Source of the DNA: an uncultured Parvularculaceae bacterium
Lineage (GTDB): Bacteria > Pseudomonadota > Alphaproteobacteria > Caulobacterales > Parvularculaceae
Length of the DNA stretch: 64,000 bases
Assembly (NCBI GenBank): GCA_947259375.1
Contig: CAMYLZ010000028.1
Coordinates: forward strand, 37,154 to 101,153
Direction of reading: 5' to 3'
Shown here: one piece after another, positions 55,316 to 64,000 of the stretch
How the letters are laid out: each line of letters begins with the position of its first letter
How positions within the stretch are numbered: the stretch's first letter is position 1
Position numbers and translations under genes: made by a program
The notes under the pieces: generated by a model
The model's input: only the letters and a program-made list of their open reading frames with translations
Database searches by the model: none
What the model was told of the DNA's origin: nothing

Positions 55316-57118
55316 ATGGCCGGCAATCCAACTGAGGCAATCCCAGAGAAAAGAAATATGCCGACACCGAGTAAAAATACGGCCTTGGCGTCGAAAACCG
55401 GCGGCTTTTCCACTGTCTGTGACGCGCTGGATTACGCTGCACAGGGCGAAACCGGCTATAATTTCTTCAATCTGCGCGGCGAAGCCGTATCCGTTCTTCC
55501 GTTCCGGGAATTGCGCGACAATGCCCGGACGCTCGCCCGCAAGCTTGCCAGCCGGTTTGAGCGCGGCGCACGACTCGCGGTCATCGCCGAAACCGGCCCG
55601 GATTTCATCACCACGTTTTTCGCCTGCCAATATGCGGGGCTGATCCCCGCGCCGATGCCGATGCCGGTCAATCTCGGCGGCAAGGACGGTTACATCAATC
55701 AGATCCGCCAGATGATCGCCGGGGCCCGCGCTGTCGCGGCGGTGGGGCCGGAAACGCTGCGCGAATTTCTCGACCAAGCGGCGGCCGAAGCGGGCGGCGC
55801 AGATGTCTTCGCTTATGAAGAATTGCACGCGCTGGCGCCTGCGTCCGACGCGCCGACGCCATTCGGTCCGGACGAGGAATGCTATATCCAGTATTCGTCC
55901 GGCTCGACCAGCGCGCCGAAAGGCGTCATCGGTCTGCAACGCTCGGTCTGCGCCAACCTGACCGCGATTGCCCGCGACGGTATGAATTTGCAACTTGGCG
56001 ATCGCGCCATGAGCTGGCTGCCGCTCTATCATGATATGGGGCTGATTGGTTTCGTGCTGGCGCCGATGGTTGCGCAGGTGACCGTCGACTTTCTTGCAAC
56101 GTCGGATTTTGTACGCAGGCCGCTTTTGTGGCTGCGGATCATGACCGAACACGCCTCGACCATCACCTACAGCCCGTCCTTCGGCTATGATCTGGCGGCG
56201 AAACGATCGGCCCGCGCAGAGCCCGGCGCCATTAATTTGTCGCGCATCCGCGTCGCCGGCATTGGCGGCGACATGGTGCGGCCGGAAGCGCTTAACGCCT
56301 TCGCCGATGCGTTCGAGCCTATGGGTTTCAAGCGCAACGCCTTCACGCCCAGCTATGGCATGGCCGAGGCGACGCTGGCGATTTCCTTTCCGAAACTGGG
56401 AACGCCGGTCACCGTTGATGAAGTCGACATGCGCCATTACACGCGCTCAGGCGTCGCCCAACCGGCTTCGGCCGTCACCTCGCCTGAACACAAGCGCGGT
56501 TTTGTCTTATGCGGCCAGCCCTTGCCAGGCCATGAAATCGCGGTCCGCGATGAAAACGGACAAAATGTCGATGAGCGGCGCGTCGGCCGGATTTTCATCA
56601 AGGGGCCGAGCCTGACGCCCGGTTATTATTCCGACCCGGAAGCCTCCGCCGCCATGTATGACGGCGAATGGCTGGATACCGGCGATATGGGCTATTTTCT
56701 CGATGGCCAAATCGTCATTACCGGCCGCGCCAAAGATCTGATTATCATCAATGGCCGCAATATCTGGCCGCAGGACATCGAATGGGCGGTTGAAAAAGTC
56801 GACGGCGTGCGCGGCGGCGGCGTCGCCGCATTCTCCGTCGAGGAAGCCGGCGCGGAGCGCATCATCGTCGTCGCGGAACGGCGCGGGCTCGATTCTGAAG
56901 CGCTTGCGGCGCTGAAACGCGAATTGTCGAGCGTCGTGCAGAACGCGGTCGGCGCGCCGGCGGAGATCATCCTCGCACGGCCGCATTCGATGGTCATGAC
57001 CTCTTCTGGCAAGCTGTCGCGCGCCAAGGTCCGTCAGAAATATCTTGACGGCGCCTTTGCCGAAGACGTGGTCGCGCAAGACCAGGCCGAACGCGCCCGC
57101 GCGGAGGCGCGGGTTTGA
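55316..57118 (+). CDS. Fatty acyl-AMP ligase / acyl-ACP synthetase of the ceramide locus
   Basis: The 600-residue ANL-superfamily enzyme shows IQYSSGSTSAPKGVI (P-loop), SWLPLYHDMGLIGF, PSYGMAEATLAI, the DTGDMGY motif and TGRAKDLIIINGRNIWPQDIE, with a lysine in SSGKLSRAKVR. This is the FadD32-like FAAL type, which transfers acyl groups to a carrier protein rather than CoA. An equivalent gene is part of the Caulobacter ceramide cluster, beside an acyl carrier protein. The ATG at 55316 is used; the ATG at 55358 is an alternative. It overlaps the next gene by four bases. Confidence 0.92.
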   Translation: MAGNPTEAIPEKRNMPTPSKNTALASKTGGFSTVCDALDYAAQGETGYNFFNLRGEAVSVLPFRELRDNARTLARKLASRFERGARLAVIAETGPDFITTFFACQYAGLIPAPMPMPVNLGGKDGYINQIRQMIAGARAVAAVGPETLREFLDQAAAEAGGADVFAYEELHALAPASDAPTPFGPDEECYIQYSSGSTSAPKGVIGLQRSVCANLTAIARDGMNLQLGDRAMSWLPLYHDMGLIGFVLAPMVAQVTVDFLATSDFVRRPLLWLRIMTEHASTITYSPSFGYDLAAKRSARAEPGAINLSRIRVAGIGGDMVRPEALNAFADAFEPMGFKRNAFTPSYGMAEATLAISFPKLGTPVTVDEVDMRHYTRSGVAQPASAVTSPEHKRGFVLCGQPLPGHEIAVRDENGQNVDERRVGRIFIKGPSLTPGYYSDPEASAAMYDGEWLDTGDMGYFLDGQIVITGRAKDLIIINGRNIWPQDIEWAVEKVDGVRGGGVAAFSVEEAGAERIIVVAERRGLDSEALAALKRELSSVVQNAVGAPAEIILARPHSMVMTSSGKLSRAKVRQKYLDGAFAEDVVAQDQAERARAEARV

Positions 57119-58047
57119 CGAAACGCGCCGCCGTCACCGGCGGAACGGGATTTGTCGGCGCCGCGCTGATCGCCCAATTGCAGCAACAAGGCTGGACCGT
57201 CGCCGCGCTGGCGCGCGATCCCCGCCGCTTGCAAGCCGGGCCCGGCGTCGAGATCGTCAGCGGCGATCTTGCCGATGCGGGCGCATTGGCGCGGCTGGCG
57301 GAAGGCGCGGAGATTTTCATCCATCTCGCCGGCGTCACTCATGCGCGCAAGGCCGAGGACTATCATCAGATCAACGCCGCCGGCGCGGAGCGCGCGGCGG
57401 TGGCGGCGCGGGCCGCCGGGGCGCGCTTCATTCACGCCTCGTCGTTATCCGCGCGCGCGCCGGCCGTCTCGCCCTATGCGCGCTCGAAAGCCGAAAGCGA
57501 ACAGGCCGTGCGCCGCGCCGCCGGCGAGAACTGGCTGGCCTTGCGCCTGCCCGCCATTTATGGCCCGCGCGACATGGTCACCCTGCCCTATTTCAAACTG
57601 GTCAAGGCTGGCCTGGCGCTGGAGCCGAAAACCCGCGAACCGGCGCGCGCCTCAATTCTCAATGTGGCCGATGCGGCCGCCGCGCTGATCGCCGCGGCGA
57701 CGGCGGATGCCGCCGGGGCCGTTTTCGAGGTCGGCGATGAGATGGCGGAAGGCCGGGCCTGGTCGCAGATCGGCGCGACGCTCGCCGACGCCTTTGGCCG
57801 CGAGGCCCGCGCCATCCGCGTGCCGCGCCCGGCGATCGCCGCCTATCACAGTTTGTTACGGTCTGTTGAAGGCGCGCTCGGCCGCACGCCCAGTGTTCGC
57901 GAGGGCCAAATCAACGAATTCTTCCATCCGGACTGGGTCGCGCGTGAAAATCTCCTCTCCGACGCTTGCGGCTGGCGGCCGCAAACGCCATTGAAAGAAG
58001 GGTTTACAAACACCATCCGTTGGTATCAGGAACACGATTTGCTTTAA
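57115..58047 (+). CDS. cerR: NAD-dependent epimerase/dehydratase, CerR-like ceramide reductase
   Basis: The 310-residue extended SDR has VTGGTGFVGAALIAQL at the N-terminus, the IFIHLAGVTHA strand, and SPYARSKAESE with the active-site Y-x-x-x-K. In Caulobacter the protein in this position (CerR) reduces 3-oxo-ceramide. The start is a TTG overlapping the stop of the ligase gene, with GGAGG upstream. Function is inferred from the cluster context. Confidence 0.8.
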   Translation: MTKRAAVTGGTGFVGAALIAQLQQQGWTVAALARDPRRLQAGPGVEIVSGDLADAGALARLAEGAEIFIHLAGVTHARKAEDYHQINAAGAERAAVAARAAGARFIHASSLSARAPAVSPYARSKAESEQAVRRAAGENWLALRLPAIYGPRDMVTLPYFKLVKAGLALEPKTREPARASILNVADAAAALIAAATADAAGAVFEVGDEMAEGRAWSQIGATLADAFGREARAIRVPRPAIAAYHSLLRSVEGALGRTPSVREGQINEFFHPDWVARENLLSDACGWRPQTPLKEGFTNTIRWYQEHDLL

Positions 58048-58099
58048 TAGCCCATGCGCCCGCCTCGGCGGATCGCGCCGTCAGGGAGACGATAAGGAC

Positions 58100-58363
58100 A
58101 TGACCGCCATCCAGGAAGACGACGACCTCGTGTTCCACAAGATTTGCTCGCTTCTCGAGCCGCTGAACGAGAAGGGCGCGAAGCTGACCCGCGACACCGA
58201 CATCATCACCGATCTGGAAATCGATTCCGTTTCGCTGCTCGATGTCGTGATGGACATCGAGGACAATTACGACATCTCCATTCCCGTCAACACGATCTCC
58301 GAAATCAAGACCATCGGCGAGCTCGTGGACGCCATTCACAAGATCAAGAAAGAACAATCCTGA
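58100..58363 (+). CDS. Acyl carrier protein of the sphingolipid locus
   Basis: An 87-residue acidic protein with the phosphopantetheine attachment motif LEIDSVSLLD (Ser43), then MDIEDNYDISIPVNTI. It is distinct from the housekeeping AcpP sequence. The Caulobacter homologue delivers the acyl group for serine palmitoyltransferase. It lies two bases before the spt start region and probably shares a transcript with the flanking genes. Confidence 0.93.
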   Translation: MTAIQEDDDLVFHKICSLLEPLNEKGAKLTRDTDIITDLEIDSVSLLDVVMDIEDNYDISIPVNTISEIKTIGELVDAIHKIKKEQS

Positions 58364-58365
58364 GC

Positions 58366-59574
58366 ATGGGCCTGTTTGATAAATTCGAAAACACCGCCAC
58401 GCTGTTGAAAGGCCTTCTGGCGGCCAGCCCGCGCGACCCCTTCTCGGTTTCCATGGACGAGATGAAGGGACCGACGCGCGCCCTCGTGGACGGCAAGGAA
58501 ATCGTCCTTGCGGGGACCAACAATTATCTCGGACTGACATTTGAAGAAGCCGCCGTCGAGGCCGCCGTCGAGGCGGTAAAAACCTCCGGCACCGGCACCA
58601 CGGGTTCGCGTTTTGCGAATGGCACTTACGCCGCCCACCGCCAGCTCGAACGCGATCTCGCCGAGTTTCTCGGCTATCAGCACTGCATGGTGTTCTCCAC
58701 CGGCTATCAGGCCAATCTCGGCGCGATTTCGGCGCTCGCCGCCGCCCCGCATGACGTCATCCTGATCGACGCCGACTGCCATGCCTGCATCTATGACGGC
58801 TGTCAGCTTTCCGGCGCGGAGACCGTCCGTTTCCGTCACAATGATCCGGAAAGCCTCGACAAGCGCCTGTCGCGCCTGTCGCCGGACGTCAATGGCAAGC
58901 TCGTATGCATCGAAGGCATGTATTCGATGTTCGGCGATGTCGCGCCGGTCAAGGAATTCGTTGAAGTCGCCCATAAGCACGGCGCCCATCTGTTGCTCGA
59001 CGAGGCCCATTCTTTCGGCGTCTTTGGCGAGAATGGCCGCGGCGTCTGCGAAGCGGACGGCGTGCGCGATCAGGTCGACTTTTATACCGGCACTTTTTCA
59101 AAGAGCCTCGCCTCGATCGGCGGCTTCGTGGCATCGAACCATCCTGAGCTTGAATATCTGCGCTTTTCGAGCCGGCCATATATGTTCACCGCCTCGCCCT
59201 CCCCGGCCAATATCGCCGCGGCGAGCGCCGCCCTGGCGCGGATTTCCGACGACAATTCGATGCGTGACAAGCTGTGGTCGAACGCCCGGCGCATCCATGC
59301 GGCCTTCACCCAGCTCGGCTTTGAGCTTTGCGCCGATGTCGGGCCGGTGATTGCGGTCAAGCTCGCCAATAAAGAACAGGCGTTCATGGCATGGAATGTG
59401 CTGATGGAGAACGGCGTCTATGTGAACCTCGCCATTCCGCCGGGAACGCCGAACGCCACATCGATCCTGCGCCTTAGTGTTTCGGCCGCGCATACGGATG
59501 ATGACCTCGACATCGTCGTCAACGCCTATACGGCGCTGTCGCACTTGCTGATGAGTAAAAAAGCGGACGCCTGA
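58366..59574 (+). CDS. spt: Serine palmitoyltransferase
   Basis: The 402-residue PLP enzyme of the alpha-oxoamine synthase family has NNYLGLTFEEAAVEAA, GTGTTGSRFANGTYAAHRQL, LLLDEAHSFGVFGENGRG and the PLP lysine in GTFSKSLASIGGF (Lys246). It condenses serine with an acyl thioester to 3-ketosphinganine, the first step of sphingolipid synthesis. It fits between ACP and the later ceramide genes. The ATG at 58366 follows the ACP stop directly. Confidence 0.95.
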   Translation: MGLFDKFENTATLLKGLLAASPRDPFSVSMDEMKGPTRALVDGKEIVLAGTNNYLGLTFEEAAVEAAVEAVKTSGTGTTGSRFANGTYAAHRQLERDLAEFLGYQHCMVFSTGYQANLGAISALAAAPHDVILIDADCHACIYDGCQLSGAETVRFRHNDPESLDKRLSRLSPDVNGKLVCIEGMYSMFGDVAPVKEFVEVAHKHGAHLLLDEAHSFGVFGENGRGVCEADGVRDQVDFYTGTFSKSLASIGGFVASNHPELEYLRFSSRPYMFTASPSPANIAAASAALARISDDNSMRDKLWSNARRIHAAFTQLGFELCADVGPVIAVKLANKEQAFMAWNVLMENGVYVNLAIPPGTPNATSILRLSVSAAHTDDDLDIVVNAYTALSHLLMSKKADA

Positions 59575-59687
59575 CCCGCCACAAAAATGAAATCCGTCAG
59601 GCGAAGCGCCGCCGCAATTACGCCCTATGGGCGCCGTCTAATGGGGTAGACGGAGCGGCGCGCGAAGGGAGTTGATGGAGGACCATA

Positions 59688-60176
59688 GTGAAGCGTTTTG
59701 GTTTTGTTGCGGCGGCCTTGCTTAGCGTCACCGCCGCCGCACATGCGGATAACGACGCGGCGGCCGACGCAATGTTCGATTTTGAACATGTCTCCTGCAG
59801 CGGCGCGGAAAATGAAATTCGCATTGTCATTGACGGCGTCAAGGGCGCCTATGGGTTGATCACCGCCGATCTGTTTCCCAATCGCGAAGAAGGGTTTTTG
59901 CGCGGCCGGGGACGCATCGCGCAGGTGAAATTCGCCGCGCGCGCGCCGCAGACAAAATTCTGCATCACCGCGCCCGAAGCCGGCATGTTCGCCATGTCCG
60001 CCTATCATGACAAAAACGCCAATGGCGGTTTCGACAAGAACAGCCTCGGCCTGCCGGCGGAGCCTTGGGGCATATCAAACAATCCGAAAATCCGTCTCGC
60101 CCCGCCAAACGTCGACAAGGCCTTGTTTGAGGTGACCGCCGAGACCGGCGCGCAGGTTCGCATCAAACTGCGCTGA
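59688..60176 (+). CDS. DUF2141 exported protein
   Basis: The 162-residue protein has a signal peptide (cut after AAAHA, residue 20), a cysteine pair (C in HVSCSG and FCITAP) and the DUF2141 features AYHDKNANGGFDKN, GLPAEPWGISNNPKIRLAPP. The fold is a beta sandwich, function unknown, periplasmic or outer membrane. It lies inside the ceramide locus, between spt and the ceramide synthase gene. Confidence 0.85.
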   Translation: MKRFGFVAAALLSVTAAAHADNDAAADAMFDFEHVSCSGAENEIRIVIDGVKGAYGLITADLFPNREEGFLRGRGRIAQVKFAARAPQTKFCITAPEAGMFAMSAYHDKNANGGFDKNSLGLPAEPWGISNNPKIRLAPPNVDKALFEVTAETGAQVRIKLR

Positions 60177-60335
60177 CCGGTTCTGGCGCACCGGCTGGTT
60201 GTGATCGGACCGCGCTTTTCTTTGCGCCTCTTCCGCTATAGGGCTACGGCTTTTGGGACGGGGCGGCGGCCGCGCGACGCCTCCTCGCCAGTGCAGCGGT
60301 AATCCCGCCCGCGCAGCGACAACAAAGGCGAGAGC

Positions 60336-61535
60336 ATGAGCGACATTCAGGAACGTCCGACAACTACACAAAGCGCCGCCACGCCCGGCGCCACAGCCGG
60401 CGCCATCGCTATACGCGAAGCGTCCTCACCGGCCGAACGAAAAGTTTTCATTCGCCTGCCCAATACGCTCTACAAGGACGACCCGAATTATGTGGCGCCG
60501 CTTGAGTTCGAGATCGCCGCGCGCCTTGACGCCGCGAAGAACCCTTCGCTGAAAGGCTGCCCGCACAAGCTGTGGATCGCTTATCGCGACGGCGCGCCGG
60601 TCGGGCGCATCGGCGCGATCGTCAACAAGGCGCATCTCGCCCGCCACCAGGACGGCGCCGGGCATTTCGGCTTTTTCGAATGCGAGGACGACCCGCAGAC
60701 CGCCAAGGCCCTGCTGGAGACCGCCGGGGCGTGGCTCAAAGAACAGGGCATGAGCAAAATCGCGGGCCCGTTCAACTTCTCGGTCAATGAAGAGGTTGGC
60801 CTGCTGATCGACGGATTTGACGCGCCGCCATACATCATGATGCCGCATGGGCGGCGCTATTACCCGCAACTGCTCGAAGCGCTCGGTTTCACCAAAGCGA
60901 TGGATATGCACGCGCTGGAATGGTTTCCCGTGCGCGAGTTTATTCCGGCAAAGCGCCTGCGTTTCGTCGATAAAGCGCTGAACAAGCCGGAGGTCGAAAT
61001 CCGCAATCTGAACAAGGCGGATTTTCTCGGCGACATCCGCACCATTGTCGATATTTTCGACGACGCCTGGTCCGACAATTGGGGGTTTATTCCGTTCTCG
61101 GAGGACCATATTCGCCACATGGCGGACGAGTTAAAGCCGATCATCGAGGAACATAATATCGTCATTTGCTCCTATAAGGGCGAGCCGGTGGCGTTCGGCC
61201 TCGTCTTGCCTAATATCAATCGCGCGACCAGGGGTTTTGCCGGCAAGCTCCTTCCCTTTAACTGGGCGAAGCTGTTATGGCGGCTGAAAGTCAAGGGCGT
61301 CGATCAGGCGCGCATGCCGTTAATGGGCGTACGGAAGAAGCTACACGGCAAACCCGTTGGGGCGGCGTTCGCCTATAAGATCATCGACATGGTCAATTCC
61401 GCCAATATCGATCATGGCGTCACGCATTCGGAATTGTCATGGATTCTCGAAACCAACGAAGCGATGCTCAACATGTTGCTCGAAATGGGCTCGCGCATCT
61501 ACAAGACCTATCGTATCTATGAAAGGCCGCTTTGA
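60336..61535 (+). CDS. bcerS: bCerS-like bacterial ceramide synthase (GNAT superfamily)
   Basis: The 399-residue protein resembles the large GNAT-type protein shown to be the ceramide synthase of Caulobacter: VFIRLPNTLYKDDPNYVAPL, AGPFNFSVNEEVGLLIDGFD, IFDDAWSDNWGFIPFSEDHI and HSELSWILETNEAMLNML. It is larger than ordinary GNATs, with two such folds. It acylates sphinganine-type intermediates. Identification rests on sequence pattern and on its position in the cluster. The next gene starts within its stop. Confidence 0.85.
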   Translation: MSDIQERPTTTQSAATPGATAGAIAIREASSPAERKVFIRLPNTLYKDDPNYVAPLEFEIAARLDAAKNPSLKGCPHKLWIAYRDGAPVGRIGAIVNKAHLARHQDGAGHFGFFECEDDPQTAKALLETAGAWLKEQGMSKIAGPFNFSVNEEVGLLIDGFDAPPYIMMPHGRRYYPQLLEALGFTKAMDMHALEWFPVREFIPAKRLRFVDKALNKPEVEIRNLNKADFLGDIRTIVDIFDDAWSDNWGFIPFSEDHIRHMADELKPIIEEHNIVICSYKGEPVAFGLVLPNINRATRGFAGKLLPFNWAKLLWRLKVKGVDQARMPLMGVRKKLHGKPVGAAFAYKIIDMVNSANIDHGVTHSELSWILETNEAMLNMLLEMGSRIYKTYRIYERPL

Positions 61536-62323
61536 TGGCGCGCATCGTCCCGCTCTTGCTTGCGGCCGCTGCGTTCGCCGCCATTACCAACGCCAATGCG
61601 GCGCAAACGGATGAACCGGTCGCTTACGACGCGAAGGTCGTGCGCGCCTTTCCGCATGATCCGGGCGCATTCACGCAAGGGCTGTTTTTCGACGGCGGCG
61701 TTCTTTACGAAACCACCGGCCAATATGGCGCCTCGCGTTTGCGGAAAGTAGCGCTCGAAACCGGCGCGCCGGAACGCGAAACCGCTTTGCCGGCGCGCGT
61801 ATTCGGCGAAGGCTCGACCTTGTTGAACGGCCGCATCTATGTGCTGACCTGGCGCGCGGGCGAGGGGTATATTTATGACCAGGAAAGTTTCGCGCTCAAA
61901 GACCGCTTCGCCTATGATGGCGAGGGTTGGGGCCTGACCCATGACGGCGAACGCCTCATCATGAGCGACGGCACGTCGCGCTTGCGTTTTCTCGATCCCG
62001 ACACGCTTCAGGAAACCGGCCGGCTCGACGTCACCTTTCGCGGCAAGCGACTGACGCAGATCAACGAGCTTGAGTGGATCAAGGGCGAGATTTTCGCCAA
62101 TGTCTGGCGGACCGACGCCATTGTCCGCATCGATCCGCAAAGCGGCGCCGTGACCGGCGTCATCGATTTGCGCAACCTCTTGCAGCAACACGCCATCACC
62201 ACCGGCGACACCGATGTTCTGAACGGCATCGCCTATGATCCGGATACGGATCGCCTGTTCGTTACCGGGAAATTCTGGCCGAAACTGTTCGAGATCGAAC
62301 TCCTCCCGAAAGAGACAGAATAG
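61535..62323 (+). CDS. Glutaminyl-peptide cyclotransferase (bacterial/plant type)
   Basis: The 262-residue protein has a signal peptide (ending NANAA, residue 23) and a five-bladed beta-propeller sequence: RAFPHDPGAFTQGLFFDGG, GEGWGLTHDGERLIMSDG, QINELEWIKGEIFANVW and VLNGIAYDPDTDRLFVTGK. These are the conserved blocks of the plant/bacterial glutaminyl cyclase family, which forms N-terminal pyroglutamate on exported proteins. The ATG overlaps the bcerS stop (TGATG), so both are co-translated. Confidence 0.9.
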   Translation: MARIVPLLLAAAAFAAITNANAAQTDEPVAYDAKVVRAFPHDPGAFTQGLFFDGGVLYETTGQYGASRLRKVALETGAPERETALPARVFGEGSTLLNGRIYVLTWRAGEGYIYDQESFALKDRFAYDGEGWGLTHDGERLIMSDGTSRLRFLDPDTLQETGRLDVTFRGKRLTQINELEWIKGEIFANVWRTDAIVRIDPQSGAVTGVIDLRNLLQQHAITTGDTDVLNGIAYDPDTDRLFVTGKFWPKLFEIELLPKETE

Positions 62324-62332
62324 CCCCCGTCC

Positions 62333-63790
62333 CTAGCGGAAGAACGGCTCGTCGAAACTTCTCAGCTTGCGCGAATGCAGCGTGCCGGCTTCCGCTTCTT
62401 CACGCAGCACCTCGATCGCCCGCACGCCGATTTCCAGATGCTGGCTCACCCGTTCCTGATAGAACGCATCCGCCATGCCCGGCAGCTTCACCTCGCCATG
62501 CAGCGGCCGGTCGGAAACGCAAAGCAGCGTGCCATAGGGCACCCGGTAGCGATAGCCATTGGCGGCGATGGTCGCCGATTCCATATCGATGGCGATGGCG
62601 CGTGACTGATTGAGACGCACCGCATTATGCTCGAAGCGGAGCTCCCAATTGCGGTCGGAGGTGGTGACCACCGTGCCGGTGCGCAGATGCTCTTTCAGCG
62701 TCGGCCCTTCAATGCCGGAGACCTCTTTGACCGCGCGGGTCATGGCGAGCTGCACTTCGGCGAGTGTCGGCAACGGCACGGAGGGCGGCAGCACGTCGTC
62801 AAGCACATTGTCCTCGCGCAGATAAGCATGGGCCAGCACATAATCGCCAAGCCGCTGAGTGCGCCGCAAGCCGCCGCAATGACCGATCATCAGCCAGACA
62901 TGCGGACGCAAGACCGCGAGATGGTCGGTGATCGTCTTGGCGTTGGACGGGCCGACGCCGATATTCACCAGCGTGATCCCGTTATGCCCGTTCTGGACAA
63001 GATGATAGGCAGGCATTTGCGGCAGCTTCATCGCTGGATCGGCGGGCGCCGGCGAGCCTTTGGTGGTGATGCGCTCGCCCGGTTCGATCAGCGCTTCGGC
63101 GCGGCCGGCCTCGATCTCCCCGCGGGCATAGGCGACAAATTCGTCAACATAGCGCTGATAGTTCGTAAACAGAATATAATCCTGAAAATGCTCGGCGCGC
63201 GTCGCGGTGTAATGCTGGATGCGATAGAGCGAGTAATCCACCCTTTCGGCCGAGAACAGGCTGATCGGCAAGACGCCCTGACGTTTCAGAATATATTGCC
63301 CGTCGACAATGTCGTCATTCGTGGAAATGAGATTCGGCGTGTGGAAATGATGTTGCAGGCGGGTGCGCTGATCGAGCGTCAGCGAGGCTGAGGCTTTTTC
63401 AAGCGCAAAGGTCAGCGGGATCGGCGTTTGCGACTTGCCGACATAAATCTTTGCGGAAAACCGCTCGATAATCCGTTCGATCTGCGCTTCGAGATAGCCG
63501 GCGAACAGCGCCGGCTGGGTGACGGTTGAGCCGTGAACGCTTTGCGACGCCACCTGCCCGAGCGCCAGTTTGGAGGTTTGCGGCGCGGCCTCGGCCGGCA
63601 CCACGGCGCACAGATAAGGATACACCGCGTCATTGCCGCGTTCGATATTCGTATCGCCTGCGAGATAGCGGTCAAACCGCTCGCTGATCATCTCCAGCGC
63701 CTCGTCATAAAGCGCCGTCAGCCGCTTGACGGCCTCTTGCGGCGTCGCGCAGGCGACGAGATCGGTTGCCGGCACATCGAACTCGAGCAT
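62333..63790 (-). CDS. amn: AMP nucleosidase
   Basis: The 485-residue protein has an N-terminal AMP-nucleosidase domain (NLISTNDDIVDG and LPISLFSAERVDYSL) and a C-terminal nucleoside-phosphorylase-like domain with MIGHCGGLRRTQRLGDYVLAHAYLRED and AIAIDMESATIAANGYRYRVPYGTLLCVSDRP. It hydrolyses AMP to adenine and ribose 5-phosphate, lowering AMP levels. The start at 63790 is preceded by GGAGGAGA. It is convergent with the glutaminyl cyclase gene, nine bases away. Confidence 0.96.
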   Translation of the reverse strand: MLEFDVPATDLVACATPQEAVKRLTALYDEALEMISERFDRYLAGDTNIERGNDAVYPYLCAVVPAEAAPQTSKLALGQVASQSVHGSTVTQPALFAGYLEAQIERIIERFSAKIYVGKSQTPIPLTFALEKASASLTLDQRTRLQHHFHTPNLISTNDDIVDGQYILKRQGVLPISLFSAERVDYSLYRIQHYTATRAEHFQDYILFTNYQRYVDEFVAYARGEIEAGRAEALIEPGERITTKGSPAPADPAMKLPQMPAYHLVQNGHNGITLVNIGVGPSNAKTITDHLAVLRPHVWLMIGHCGGLRRTQRLGDYVLAHAYLREDNVLDDVLPPSVPLPTLAEVQLAMTRAVKEVSGIEGPTLKEHLRTGTVVTTSDRNWELRFEHNAVRLNQSRAIAIDMESATIAANGYRYRVPYGTLLCVSDRPLHGEVKLPGMADAFYQERVSQHLEIGVRAIEVLREEAEAGTLHSRKLRSFDEPFFR

Positions 63791-63883
63791 CGTGATGGGT
63801 CTCCTCCTGACGAAAAATAAAATTTCCGTCCTTTACACCTTAATGCGGCGCATTGCCAGCGCCGCCGGTCGATGACGCCGATA

Positions 63884-64000
63884 TTACCCCCGCTGCAGGC
63901 GTTCGGCGAGGCGGTGGCCGAAAATCACCGCCTTGTCGCGCAAGGGCGCCGCACCGGGGCGCGGCGGGGCGCCGCCGCGCGCCCGCAGCCAGGCATTGGC
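63884..64000 (-). CDS. 3' end of an unidentified gene cut off by the window edge
   Basis: The last 38 codons of a frame open to the window edge read ANAWLRARGG and end KAVIFGHRLAERLQRG before a TAA. The helical ending and codon use look coding, but no family is recognisable from this fragment. Confidence 0.4.
   Translation of the reverse strand, partial: ANAWLRARGGAPPRPGAAPLRDKAVIFGHRLAERLQRG

Overview
The window is a GC-rich stretch of an alphaproteobacterial chromosome. No rRNA, tRNA, CRISPR array, transposase or integrase was recognised. Three things point to Alphaproteobacteria. One is the conserved gene order nfuA-tsaB-rimI-fur-miaB-phoH-ybeY-corC-lnt-(PraR-like HTH)-metK-trmB followed by rimP-nusA-ylxR-infB-rbfA-truB-rpsO-pnp. 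The second is a Caulobacter-type ceramide pathway. The third is the set of lineage-typical families (UrcA, DUF2167, DUF2937, DUF1223, VPLPA-CTERM tail). The combination suggests a relative of Caulobacterales, Hyphomonadales or Parvularculales; that placement is inference.

Layout. 1-3561: a truncated fatty acid desaturase, a DUF885 lipoprotein peptidase and a DUF3108 protein. 3734-20296 (mostly minus): the translation and RNA cluster pnp, rpsO, truB, rbfA, infB, ylxR, nusA and rimP. It is broken up by an SDR gene, a GH13 lipoprotein, a CPBP protease, a YozG-type HTH next to a DUF2975 remnant, two GT61-like paralogues and a GNAT gene. 20485-26303: a VPLPA-CTERM surface protein, a DUF2937 protein, an S33 lipoprotein, ttcA, an MscS channel and a CE15-like lipoprotein. 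26363-38137 (mostly minus): trmB, metK, the HTH regulator, lnt, corC, ybeY, phoH, miaB, a diiron ferritin-like protein, fur, rimI and tsaB. A plus-strand DUF1223 gene lies between miaB and the diiron gene. 38181-41238: a methyltransferase, a nitroreductase-family reductase, a dodecin, a GYD protein, nfuA and a DUF488 protein.

41338-54632: hybrid malic enzyme, DUF2167 and UrcA proteins (between short related sequences), an SDR, a small membrane-anchored protein, a PiT-like permease, ferrochelatase, an HDAC-like deacetylase, a VTT membrane protein, threonine aldolase, a HAD phosphatase and the H+-pyrophosphatase. 55316-62323: the ceramide/sphingolipid locus. It comprises a fatty acyl-AMP ligase, a CerR-like reductase, an acyl carrier protein, serine palmitoyltransferase, a DUF2141 protein and a bCerS-like acyltransferase, with a glutaminyl cyclase overlapping the last. 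The window closes with AMP nucleosidase and the 3' end of another gene.

The observations most worth following are: the many single-gene insertions into an otherwise ancestral super-cluster; a probable CTG start for ylxR; a terminator-like hairpin in the rimP-nusA-infB leader; two 8-N6-8 palindromes in front of the HTH regulator and metK; the decayed DUF2975/HTH module; and the compact sphingolipid locus with its DUF2141 and glutaminyl cyclase passengers. No wholly new multi-gene system could be demonstrated from sequence alone.
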